Shown in pieces: positions 1 to 5,024 of a stretch of DNA of 7,478 nucleotides. The DNA comes from DASYQV01 sp036005125 (lineage in GTDB: Bacteria; Acidobacteriota; Vicinamibacteria; Vicinamibacterales; UBA2999). The stretch covers positions 1-7,478 of the forward strand of contig DASYQV010000156.1 in the NCBI GenBank assembly GCA_036005125.1. The letters are read 5' to 3'. Position numbers and translations under genes: made by a program. Below the pieces are notes generated by a model. The model worked only from the letters and a program-made list of their open reading frames with translations, did no database searches and had not been told where the DNA came from. Within the stretch, counting starts at the first letter, position 1. Each line of letters begins with the position of its first letter.

Positions 1-266
1 TGCAGCTCGCCAAGGTCATCGGCGACGTCGTGACCACGTGCAAGGACGAGAACCTCGTCGGCTTGAAGCTGTTGGTGCTGCAGCCGATTGGAGCCGATGG
101 TGCGCCGGTCGGGCGAACCCTCGTGGCCGTTGACGCGGTCGGAGCAGGGGTCGGCGAGACCGTGTTCTTCGTACGCGGAAAGGAAGCCAGTTATCCGTTC
201 CACCCCACCGAGGTGCCCACCGATGCCGGCGTCGTGGGCATCGTCGATCACTGGTATCGCGACTAA
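1..266 (+). CDS. BMC-P microcompartment vertex protein (EutN/CcmL family), first copy, start cut by window edge
   Basis: EutN/CcmL (BMC-P) proteins form pentamers that cap the vertices of the icosahedral shell of carboxysomes and metabolosomes. Only the first base of the start codon is outside the window: the window opens with TG, and reading on gives (M)QLAKVIGDVVTT, the usual family N-terminus. The protein would be 88 residues, a normal length. Visible family signatures are the K-V-I-G-x-V-V strand at the start, KLLVLQPI (about 24-31), the conserved AVDAVGAGVGE block (about 43-53) and the C-terminal TDAGVVGIVD (about 74-83). The stop is followed after one base by a second BMC-P gene, so the two are surely co-transcribed. 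Hexameric BMC-H shell genes and the cargo enzymes are not in the window and presumably lie upstream. The family is certain; the kind of microcompartment cannot be told from this protein. Confidence 0.93.
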   Translation, partial: QLAKVIGDVVTTCKDENLVGLKLLVLQPIGADGAPVGRTLVAVDAVGAGVGETVFFVRGKEASYPFHPTEVPTDAGVVGIVDHWYRD

Positions 267-267
267 C

Positions 268-549
268 ATGCAAATCGCACGCGTGGTCGGCACGGTCGTC
301 GCAACGCAGAAGCATCGCACGTTCGAGGGTGGCAAACTCCTGCTGGTTCAGCCTCTGACGCTCGATGATCAGCCTCGCGGGGCCACACTGCTCGCCGTCG
401 ATTCGGTGGGAGCGGGCGTGCACGAGAAGGTGCTGATCGTGCTCGAGGGCCGGGCCGCTGGCGAAGCGCTCGGACGGAAAGGCGCGCCGGTCGACGCGGC
501 AGTGATCGGCATCATCGATCGCGTGGACACGGAGTCGTCCGGCTCATGA
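268..549 (+). CDS. BMC-P microcompartment vertex protein (EutN/CcmL family), second copy
   Basis: This second pentameric vertex protein (93 residues) begins at the ATG one base after the stop of the first copy. An in-frame reading extends further upstream but would overlap the first gene, and the ATG gives MQIARVVGTVVAT, the family N-terminus. Shared signatures are KLLLVQPL, the LLAVDSVGAGV block (about 41-51) and VDAAVIGIID (about 76-85). It is clearly a diverged paralogue, not a recent duplicate: the loop before the last strand differs (EGRAAGEALGRKGAP against the aromatic-rich SYPFHPTEVP of copy one), and it ends in a short Ser/Glu tail. Several BMC types carry two or three BMC-P paralogues, so the shell may have different pentamers at different vertices. 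No strong ribosome site precedes it, so coupling to the first copy is likely. Its stop overlaps the next start as ATGA. Confidence 0.93.
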   Translation: MQIARVVGTVVATQKHRTFEGGKLLLVQPLTLDDQPRGATLLAVDSVGAGVHEKVLIVLEGRAAGEALGRKGAPVDAAVIGIIDRVDTESSGS

Positions 550-776
550 CCGAACAGGAGCTCCGGGCGCTCGTCCGCGACGCCGTGGCTCGACACGTGG
601 CCGCCGCACGCTCGACGGACGCACCCGCTGCCGGCTCGTCCCTCGCGATGGTGCGACAGCATGCCAGCCACGCGCTCTTCACGGTGCCGGCCGGCGCCGA
701 CATCGACGGCCCATGTTTGATCGAGCCGACGGTCATGTGCACTCACTGCGGCTACTGCAAGTCGATGGGCCACTGA
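546..776 (+). CDS. small BMC-linked cysteine-rich protein with encapsulation-peptide-like N-terminus
   Basis: A 76-residue protein of unknown function whose ATG overlaps the stop of the second BMC-P gene (ATGA), so it is translationally coupled to shell genes; GGAG lies 11 bases upstream. Three parts can be seen. Residues 2-21 (TEQELRALVRDAVARHV...) form a predicted amphipathic helix with Leu6, Leu9, Val10, Val14 and Val18 on one face, resembling the short helices that target enzymes into BMC lumens. Residues 22-34 are an Ala/Ser/Pro/Gly linker, as usually follows such helices. Residues 57-76 hold Cys57, Cys65, Cys68, Cys71 and His67 and His76, giving C-x7-C-x2-C-x2-C-x4-H, a pattern fit for an Fe-S cluster or zinc. 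It has no catalytic domain and no membrane segment. I infer a lumen-targeted metal-binding or electron-carrying protein. The gene looks real; the role is a guess. Confidence 0.8.
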   Translation: MTEQELRALVRDAVARHVAAARSTDAPAAGSSLAMVRQHASHALFTVPAGADIDGPCLIEPTVMCTHCGYCKSMGH

Positions 777-864
777 GAATAAGTGGAAAAGTTGAAAAGT
801 GGAAAGTGGAGAAGTAAGTTCAAAGTAACTTTCCACTCTCCAGTTTTTACTTTTGACTTTGATT
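777..864. repeat. AT-rich short tandem repeat with inverted arms (AAAGTGG type)
   Basis: The spacer between the Cys-rich gene and the dehydrogenase gene is filled by units close to AAAGTGG, AAAGTTG and AAAGTAA on the plus strand, followed by their complements (ACTTTCCAC, ACTTTTGACTTTGA). One perfect 9-bp pairing is 799-807 with 828-836, and other registers can pair because the units repeat. Base composition is far richer in A/T than the flanking genes. The block starts right after the upstream stop and ends within three bases of the likely GTG start at 865. It is not a classical terminator, since no GC-rich stem is followed by a T run. Confidence 0.75.
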
Positions 865-1821
865 GTGCGCCCACCCGTTCTTCTGACCCGCAGGATTCCG
901 TCCTCGCCAATGCGCGCCCTCGAAGCGGCGTGCGATGTGGACCGCCATCTCGGCGAGGCCCTGATGTCACATGAGGAGCTCATCGCGCGCGTGCGCGGGA
1001 AGAAGGCGCTCATATCGGTCCTCACCGATCATGTGGATCGCGCAGTCCTCGAGGCTGGAACCGACTTGCGCGTCGTGGCGAACATCGCGGTGGGCTTCAA
1101 CAACATCGACCTTGCCGCCGCCCGCGAGCGCGGCGTTGTCGTCACCAATACACCCGATGTGCTGACGGAGGCGAGCGCCGATTTCACGTGGGCGCTCATC
1201 CTCGGAATCACGCGCCGGCTCGGAGAAGGCGAGCGACTGCTGCGGCGCGGCGACTGGAAGGGATGGGCGCTTGACTTCATGCTCGGCACCGAGCTGCGAG
1301 GCAAGCAGCTCGGCATCGTTGGCTTCGGGCGCATCGGCCGCGCGGTGGCGCAGCGGGCCGTCGTGTTCGGCATGCGCGTCGCGTACTCCTTGCGAACCCC
1401 GCGAGACGACGCTGGCACGCAGCCGATGCCGCTCGATCGCCTGCTGTCAACCTCCGATGTGGTGTCACTGCACGTGCCGCTGACGCCGGAGACCCACCAT
1501 CTGATCGATCAGGCGGCGCTGGCGCGTATGAAGCGCAGCGCGTATCTGATCAACACGGCGCGCGGCCCGGTGGTCGACGAGGCTGCGCTCGCGTGGGCGC
1601 TTCGCGAGCGCCTCATCTCGGGCGCCGCGCTCGACGTCTACGAGCGCGAACCCGACGTGCATCCGGAACTCATGAAGCTCGAGAACGTGCTGCTCGCGCC
1701 CCATCTTGCGAGCGCGACGGTTGAGACCCGCACCGCAATGGCCGATTTGGCGGTCCGGAACGTGCTCGCTGTCCTGGCGGACGAACCGGCTGTGACGCCG
1801 GTTGCCCTTTCCGATTCGTGA
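865..1821 (+). CDS. D-2-hydroxyacid dehydrogenase, glyoxylate/hydroxypyruvate reductase type
   Basis: Member of the D-isomer-specific 2-hydroxyacid dehydrogenases, which reversibly reduce 2-oxoacids such as glyoxylate or hydroxypyruvate in the cytoplasm. With GTG at 865 the protein is 318 residues, normal for the family, and opens as MRPPVLLTRRIP, the first strand and loop of this fold; TTG at 853 or 859 would add only repeat-derived residues, and ATG at 910 would remove the first strand. Visible are the substrate loop NIAVGFNNID (73-82), the dinucleotide motif GFGRIG (153-158), and catalytic Arg233 (in NTARGPVVDE), Glu262 (in YEREP) and His280 (in LAPHLASAT). After the second Rossmann strand comes YSLRTPR rather than an acidic residue, so NADPH preference is possible. 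The last codons lie inside the next repeat. The neighbouring BMC genes might use such an enzyme, but the repeat-filled gap and lack of a targeting helix argue against membership. Confidence 0.9.
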   Translation: MRPPVLLTRRIPSSPMRALEAACDVDRHLGEALMSHEELIARVRGKKALISVLTDHVDRAVLEAGTDLRVVANIAVGFNNIDLAAARERGVVVTNTPDVLTEASADFTWALILGITRRLGEGERLLRRGDWKGWALDFMLGTELRGKQLGIVGFGRIGRAVAQRAVVFGMRVAYSLRTPRDDAGTQPMPLDRLLSTSDVVSLHVPLTPETHHLIDQAALARMKRSAYLINTARGPVVDEAALAWALRERLISGAALDVYEREPDVHPELMKLENVLLAPHLASATVETRTAMADLAVRNVLAVLADEPAVTPVALSDS

Positions 1822-1887
1822 TTTGTGATTCATGATTTGATGGACTCCGGATGGTTGCCGATCACGAATCACGAATCATGAATCACC
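1813..1887. repeat. inverted pair of GTGATTC/GTGATTT heptamer arrays
   Basis: The left arm (1813-1836) is made of GATTCGTGATTTGTGATT-like heptamers, and the right arm (1861-1884) is their reverse complement. The 24-base arms pair at all positions but one if two G-T wobbles are allowed, around a 24-base spacer. The left arm supplies the last codons of the dehydrogenase, including its TGA; the right arm lies around the possible starts of nth (ATG 1851 in the spacer, ATG 1878 in the arm). Strongly AT-rich compared with both genes. There is no T run after the stem, and the stem itself is AT-rich, so a standard terminator role is doubtful. Confidence 0.82.
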
Positions 1888-2579
1888 AATCCCCCCGGAC
1901 CCGCCCGTCGGGTAAGGTCGTCGAAAGGGTCATGCGCGCTCTGGCCCGCGCGATTACAGGACTCGAGCTCCCTGCCGTCGAGAAGATCTCCGAGGAGCAG
2001 GCTGAGGACCCGTTTCAGATCCTGATCGCGACCATGCTCTCCGCGCGGACGCAGGACGCGACCACCCATGCGGCCTCGACGCGCTTGTTCCGCGCGGCGC
2101 GCACGCCACGGAGGATGAGCAGGCTCTCGGTCGCGCAGATCGAGAAGTTGATCTATCCGGTCAGCTTCTATCGCCACAAGGCGCGGTACGTGAAGGCCGC
2201 ATGTCAGATGCTCGTGACGCGGTTCCAGGGAAGAGTCCCGAGCACGATGGAGGAGCTCGTCATGCTGCCGGGCGTCGGGCGCAAGACGGCCAACCTGGTG
2301 ATGATTCTCGGCTTCAAGAGCCTGGAGAATATCTGCGTCGACACGCACGTGCATCGCATTTCGAACCGCCTCGGATGGGTTACCACACGGCTGCCCGAGG
2401 AAACGGAGCAGGCGCTCTACGACGCCACCGATCGCCGGTGGTGGCCCTACATCAACCTGTATCTCGTGACGTGGGGCCAGAACGTCTGCCGGCCGATGTA
2501 CCCCCGATGCGGGGATTGCGTGCTTGCCGCTGATTGCCCAAGAATTGGAGTGACCCGGGTGGGGAGGAGCCAGAAATGA
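1878..2579 (+). CDS. nth: endonuclease III, [4Fe-4S] DNA glycosylase/AP lyase
   Basis: Base-excision repair enzyme that removes oxidised pyrimidines and cuts abasic sites. From ATG 1878 it has 233 residues. The helix-hairpin-helix LPGVGRKTA spans 130-138 with catalytic Lys136, and the catalytic Asp155 sits in VDTHVHR. The four cluster cysteines are 204, 211, 214 and 220, spaced C-x6-C-x2-C-x5-C exactly as in endonuclease III. The usual LLSAQ-type motif reads MLSARTQD here, a variant. The start is uncertain: ATG 1851, ATG 1878 and ATG 1932 are in frame. The first two would give an N-terminus encoded by the AT-rich repeat, and none has a good Shine-Dalgarno; the conserved fold begins after 1932, so all three would be functional. 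The stop overlaps the start of the next gene (ATGA), so nth and the prolyl isomerase are translationally coupled though functionally unrelated. Confidence 0.95.
   Translation: MNHQSPRTRPSGKVVERVMRALARAITGLELPAVEKISEEQAEDPFQILIATMLSARTQDATTHAASTRLFRAARTPRRMSRLSVAQIEKLIYPVSFYRHKARYVKAACQMLVTRFQGRVPSTMEELVMLPGVGRKTANLVMILGFKSLENICVDTHVHRISNRLGWVTTRLPEETEQALYDATDRRWWPYINLYLVTWGQNVCRPMYPRCGDCVLAADCPRIGVTRVGRSQK
2563..2569 (+). promoter_or_regulatory. strong Shine-Dalgarno for the prolyl isomerase gene
   Basis: GGAGGAG lies six bases before the ATG at 2576, inside the 3' end of nth. It decides that start over an in-frame reading from 2534, and the ATG also begins a clean signal peptide. It is the best ribosome site in the window, in contrast with the genes that follow AT-rich repeats. 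Confidence 0.85.
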
Positions 2580-3139
2580 TTCGACTCGCGACAACCGTGC
2601 TGCTGGCGCTTGGCGCCCTTGCCGCGCCTGCCGCCGCGCAAACCGGGAAGACCTCGTCCGGCGCCGGTCCGGTGATCGTTGTGGAGACGAGCAAGGGGAC
2701 GATCGAGTTCGAGACGTATCCGAACGAAGCCCCCAAGACGGTGGCGCACATCACCGCGCTGGCCAGGCGCAAGTTCTACGACGGCACCCGCATTCACCGC
2801 GTCGTCAAGGGATTCGTGGTGCAGTTCGGAGATCCCCAGTCGCGCGACATGACGAAGAAGGATCTCTGGGGGACCGGCGGCAGTGGGAAGCCGATTGGTG
2901 TCGGCGAGATCAGTCCGAAGCGGACGCACACCAGAGGCGCCGTGGCGATGGCCTATGCAGGCGATCCGGCGAAGGCCGACAGCCAGATGTACATCACGCT
3001 GGCCCCGCAGCCGGGCCTCGATGGCAAATACACGGTGTTTGGAAACGTGACTTCCGGAATGGACGTCGTCGACAAGCTCGAGATCGGTGACGTCGTCAAG
3101 AGAGTAACCGTGAAGGGCGGGGCGTCGTCGGCGAAGTAG
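2576..3139 (+). CDS. secreted cyclophilin-type peptidyl-prolyl cis-trans isomerase
   Basis: Cyclophilin fold enzyme that speeds cis-trans isomerisation of Xaa-Pro bonds, here probably on exported proteins. The 187-residue product starts with a Sec signal peptide: Met-Ile-Arg, a hydrophobic core TTVLLALGALAA and a likely cut after AAA-Q near residue 21-22, with no lipobox Cys. Family motifs follow: IEFETYPNEAPKTV (43-56), FYDGTRIHRVVKGFVVQFGD (67-86) holding the catalytic-type Arg75 and Phe80 and Gln83, then SQMYITLAP (136-144) and LDGKYTVFG (148-156). The usual QGGD reads QFGD and the usual QFFI reads QMYI, so the active-site surface is somewhat altered. It overlaps the nth stop and has its own strong ribosome site. 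The stop codon touches a long inverted repeat that may end transcription. Family call is secure; periplasmic location rests on the signal peptide. Confidence 0.93.
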   Translation: MIRLATTVLLALGALAAPAAAQTGKTSSGAGPVIVVETSKGTIEFETYPNEAPKTVAHITALARRKFYDGTRIHRVVKGFVVQFGDPQSRDMTKKDLWGTGGSGKPIGVGEISPKRTHTRGAVAMAYAGDPAKADSQMYITLAPQPGLDGKYTVFGNVTSGMDVVDKLEIGDVVKRVTVKGGASSAK

Positions 3140-3202
3140 TCACAGCGCGGCCAACGCCGCAACCAACAAGATGTCATGTCGTCGCGTTGGCCGCGCTGTG
3201 AC
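3139..3202. repeat. long perfect GC-rich inverted repeat, possible transcription terminator
   Basis: Bases 3139-3157 (starting GTCACAGCGCGGCCAACGC) are the exact reverse complement of 3184-3202, a 19-bp stem around a 26-base loop. The first base is the last base of the isomerase stop codon. It sits between convergent genes, where a bidirectional terminator is expected, but no T run follows on either strand, so a Rho-independent terminator is only one reading. A REP-like palindromic element is the other. Confidence 0.8.
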
Positions 3203-3218
3203 CCAAAGACGCTGCACT

Positions 3219-3278
3219 CTCGTGACGCTAACGCGCTCCGCTGTCCAAGAACAATCTCGAGCGCGTTAGTGTCACGAG
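3219..3278. repeat. second long inverted repeat, overlapping the 3' end of the DUF72 gene
   Basis: Bases 3219-3237 (CTCGTGACGCTAACGCGCT) pair with 3260-3278 at 18 of 19 positions, the remaining one being a G-T wobble, around a 22-base loop. It lies 16 bases from the first inverted repeat. The stop codon of the minus-strand DUF72 gene (3228-3230) is inside the left arm, so the whole structure past the stop is coding on the minus strand. A GCGTTRG string occurs in the arms of both stems, a weak hint that they belong to one family. Confidence 0.8.
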
Positions 3279-4214
3279 GCTCTTGATCTCCGGATAACGC
3301 TCGACCAGCTCGGGCGGGTACTCACCCTCGAGCGGTTCTCCGAGCTGCGCTTTCAGCATCACCGCGTTCACCACGGACTTGGCGGCGAAGTGATTGTTCG
3401 TGTAGAGATAGGCCTTCTTCACGAGCTCCTTCGCTGCCGCCGCCGTTTCCGTGAACTCCTCGAGCTCCTCGGACGAATACAGATAATCGTACCGGTCGTC
3501 GCGGTGCTCGTGATGCCACCACTTCGCCACGTTGCGCCCGTGGAGTCGCACGTAGTAGAAGCCGGTGATGTTGGGCAGCCAGTTCTGCCGGATCGACAAC
3601 TTGAACTTCGGCTCGTCGATTTGTACCCACGCGGCGTGGAATGCATTCAGGAGGTCGAGCGTGTCGCCGAACGCGTCGCTCCAGCTCCGGTGACGGAGCT
3701 CGACGGCGATCGGGTAGTCGGCAAAGGCCCGCAGGAGTTGACCCAGGTAGTCGCGCGCGGCTGGCGTGTCCTTGAAGCTCGGCGGAAACTGGGCCAGCAG
3801 GGCTCCAAGCCGGCCGGTCGATGCGAGCGGCTCGATGCCGGCGCGATACTCGTCGATGTCCGATTGCGTGACCTGCGCCAGCAGATCGAGAAGCGGGCCT
3901 CCGGAGCCGGGAGCTGTCTTGAGCGCGGCCTCCTTGAACATCTTCGGGTGGGTGAACTTCTGATAGAGCTTGAGCGAGAATTCGAACCCTGGTGGTGTCC
4001 GCTCCGCCCACGTCCGGGTGACCTCGGCCCGGGGCGAGCCATAGAAGGTCGAGTTCACCTCGACGGTGTTGAAGTGCTCCGCGTAGAACCGCAGCTCGTC
4101 GAACGCGGCCGTGCCGGCCTTTTTCGAGCGCGTCTTCGGGTAGAAGAGGCCGTTCCAGGTGCCAGGGCCTGACGGGTAGTTCCATCCGGACGTGCCGATT
4201 CGAAGGGAGCTCAT
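3228..4214 (-). CDS. DUF72 (YecE-like) TIM-barrel protein
   Basis: DUF72 proteins adopt a TIM-barrel-like fold; their biochemical role is not settled. With the ATG at 4214 the product is 328 residues and opens as MSSLRIGTSGWNYP, the hallmark start of the family. Other typical blocks are FNTVEVNSTFYGSP (48-61), FEFSLKLYQKFTHP (77-90), LLAQFPPSF (139-147), VELRHRSW (171-178), YYVRLHGR (220-227) and YLYTNNHFAAKSVVNA (269-284), close to the family's YFNNH-x-G region. An in-frame reading extends upstream to about 4298, but those residues come from the AT-rich repeat. About the last 17 residues (VTLTRSR...DSGAR) are encoded by the inverted repeat and are unlikely to belong to the original protein. 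It is convergent with the isomerase and divergent from queE; neither neighbour suggests a function. Confidence 0.9.
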   Translation of the reverse strand: MSSLRIGTSGWNYPSGPGTWNGLFYPKTRSKKAGTAAFDELRFYAEHFNTVEVNSTFYGSPRAEVTRTWAERTPPGFEFSLKLYQKFTHPKMFKEAALKTAPGSGGPLLDLLAQVTQSDIDEYRAGIEPLASTGRLGALLAQFPPSFKDTPAARDYLGQLLRAFADYPIAVELRHRSWSDAFGDTLDLLNAFHAAWVQIDEPKFKLSIRQNWLPNITGFYYVRLHGRNVAKWWHHEHRDDRYDYLYSSEELEEFTETAAAAKELVKKAYLYTNNHFAAKSVVNAVMLKAQLGEPLEGEYPPELVERYPEIKSLVTLTRSRLFLDSGAR

Positions 4215-4216
4215 CT

Positions 4217-4303
4217 TTCCATTTCTGATTCGTGATTTGTGATTCGTGATTTGATTCGTAAATTGATTCAAAATCCAATCAGGAATCACAAATCTCAAAT
4301 CGT
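4217..4303. repeat. inverted GTGATTC/GTGATTT heptamer array between divergent genes
   Basis: The whole gap between the DUF72 start and the queE start is repeat. The left arm 4226-4251 (GATTCGTGATTTGTGATT-like units) and right arm 4277-4302 match as reverse complements at 22 of 26 positions, with a 25-base AT-rich spacer. The units are the same as those at 1813-1887. Because the two genes diverge, promoters for both must lie in this repeat or in the coding regions; AT-rich hexamers are abundant, but I cannot single out a -35/-10 pair. Confidence 0.82.
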
Positions 4304-4305
4304 AG

Positions 4306-4980
4306 ATGGTTCCGCCGTTCCGAGGCGATAATAAAGGGTTGCTGACGATTAACGAAATCTTCTACTCGATCCAGGGGGAGTCGACGTTCGCCGGTCGGCC
4401 CTGCGTGTTCGTCCGTCTGACGGCGTGCGATTTGCGGTGCTCATGGTGCGATACGCCGTACGCGTTTCATGAGGGACGCAAGCGCTCGCTCGACGACGTG
4501 TTGGCGGAGGTCGAGTCGTACCGATGCTCTCTGGTCGAGGTGACCGGCGGCGAGCCGCTGCTGCAGGAAGAGGTCTACCCGCTGATGAGGCGGCTCATCG
4601 ACGGCGGGCGGACGGTGTTGCTCGAAACGGGCGGTCATCACAGCACCGAGCGCGTGCCCGAGGCTGTGGTGACGATTCTCGACGTCAAGTGTCCCGCGAG
4701 CGGCGAAGCACACCGGAACGACTGGACGAACCTCGAACGGCTGCGCCGGCACGACGAGGTGAAATTCGTCATCAAAGACCGGACCGACTACGAATTCGCC
4801 CGCGACGTCGTGAGGCGACATGATGTGGCGTCCCGCGCTGCGGCGGTGCTGTTCTCTCCGGTGCACGGCGTCCTCGAGCCCAGGACGCTGTCCGAGTGGA
4901 TTCTCGCTGATTGTCTGCCAGTGCGGCTACAGCTTCAGATACACAAATACGTCTGGGATCCGGAGACGCGGGGAGTCTGA
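4306..4980 (+). CDS. queE: 7-carboxy-7-deazaguanine synthase (radical SAM)
   Basis: QueE rearranges 6-carboxy-tetrahydropterin into 7-carboxy-7-deazaguanine using a [4Fe-4S] cluster, S-adenosylmethionine and Mg2+, in the queuosine (preQ0) pathway. The 224-residue product has NEIFYSIQGES (16-26), the QueE opening; the cluster motif C-x3-C-x2-C at Cys41, Cys45 and Cys48 (CDLRCSWCDTPYA); VTGGEPLLQ (79-87), the SAM-binding GGEP; LDVKCPASG (125-133); FSPVHG (183-188); and the C-terminal LQLQIHKYVW (208-217). ATG 4306 is used here, but it has no Shine-Dalgarno. TTG 4339, directly preceded by AAAGGG with no spacer, and CTG 4342 would start nearer the conserved region, so the first 11-12 residues are doubtful. 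queC follows after a 44-base repeat-filled gap. queD, folE and queF are not in the window. Confidence 0.95.
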   Translation: MVPPFRGDNKGLLTINEIFYSIQGESTFAGRPCVFVRLTACDLRCSWCDTPYAFHEGRKRSLDDVLAEVESYRCSLVEVTGGEPLLQEEVYPLMRRLIDGGRTVLLETGGHHSTERVPEAVVTILDVKCPASGEAHRNDWTNLERLRRHDEVKFVIKDRTDYEFARDVVRRHDVASRAAAVLFSPVHGVLEPRTLSEWILADCLPVRLQLQIHKYVWDPETRGV

Positions 4981-4983
4981 CCA

Positions 4984-5020
4984 TTTGTGAATTGTGAATT
5001 GTGAATTGTGAATTGTGATT
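4984..5020. repeat. direct tandem repeat of GTGAATT, four exact copies
   Basis: Four exact head-to-tail heptamers GTGAATT occupy 4987-5014, with degenerate partial copies on each side. There is no inverted arm. The block starts three bases after the queE stop and ends four bases before the queC ATG, so it forms nearly all of the intercistronic region. Heptamer slippage here would change leader length without touching coding sequence. Confidence 0.88.
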
Positions 5021-5024
5021 TCTG

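Noticed and set aside
777..1821. Dehydrogenase as part of the BMC operon
   Set aside because: It is separated by an 88-base repeat, lacks a targeting helix at its N-terminus, and is of a general family; membership cannot be supported.
1869..2594. Minus-strand open reading covering nth (241 codons)
   Set aside because: Antisense to an endonuclease III gene with all catalytic and cluster residues; no family features of its own.
3390..4172. Plus-strand open reading (260 codons) inside the DUF72 gene
   Set aside because: Antisense shadow of a well-matched DUF72 protein; no family motifs and no ribosome site.
4217..4303. preQ1 riboswitch before queE
   Set aside because: The leader is only heptamer repeats; no preQ1 aptamer-like pseudoknot or conserved loop could be found by eye.
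4984..5020. CRISPR-like array
   Set aside because: Units are 7 bases, head to tail with no unique spacers; this is a microsatellite-type repeat.
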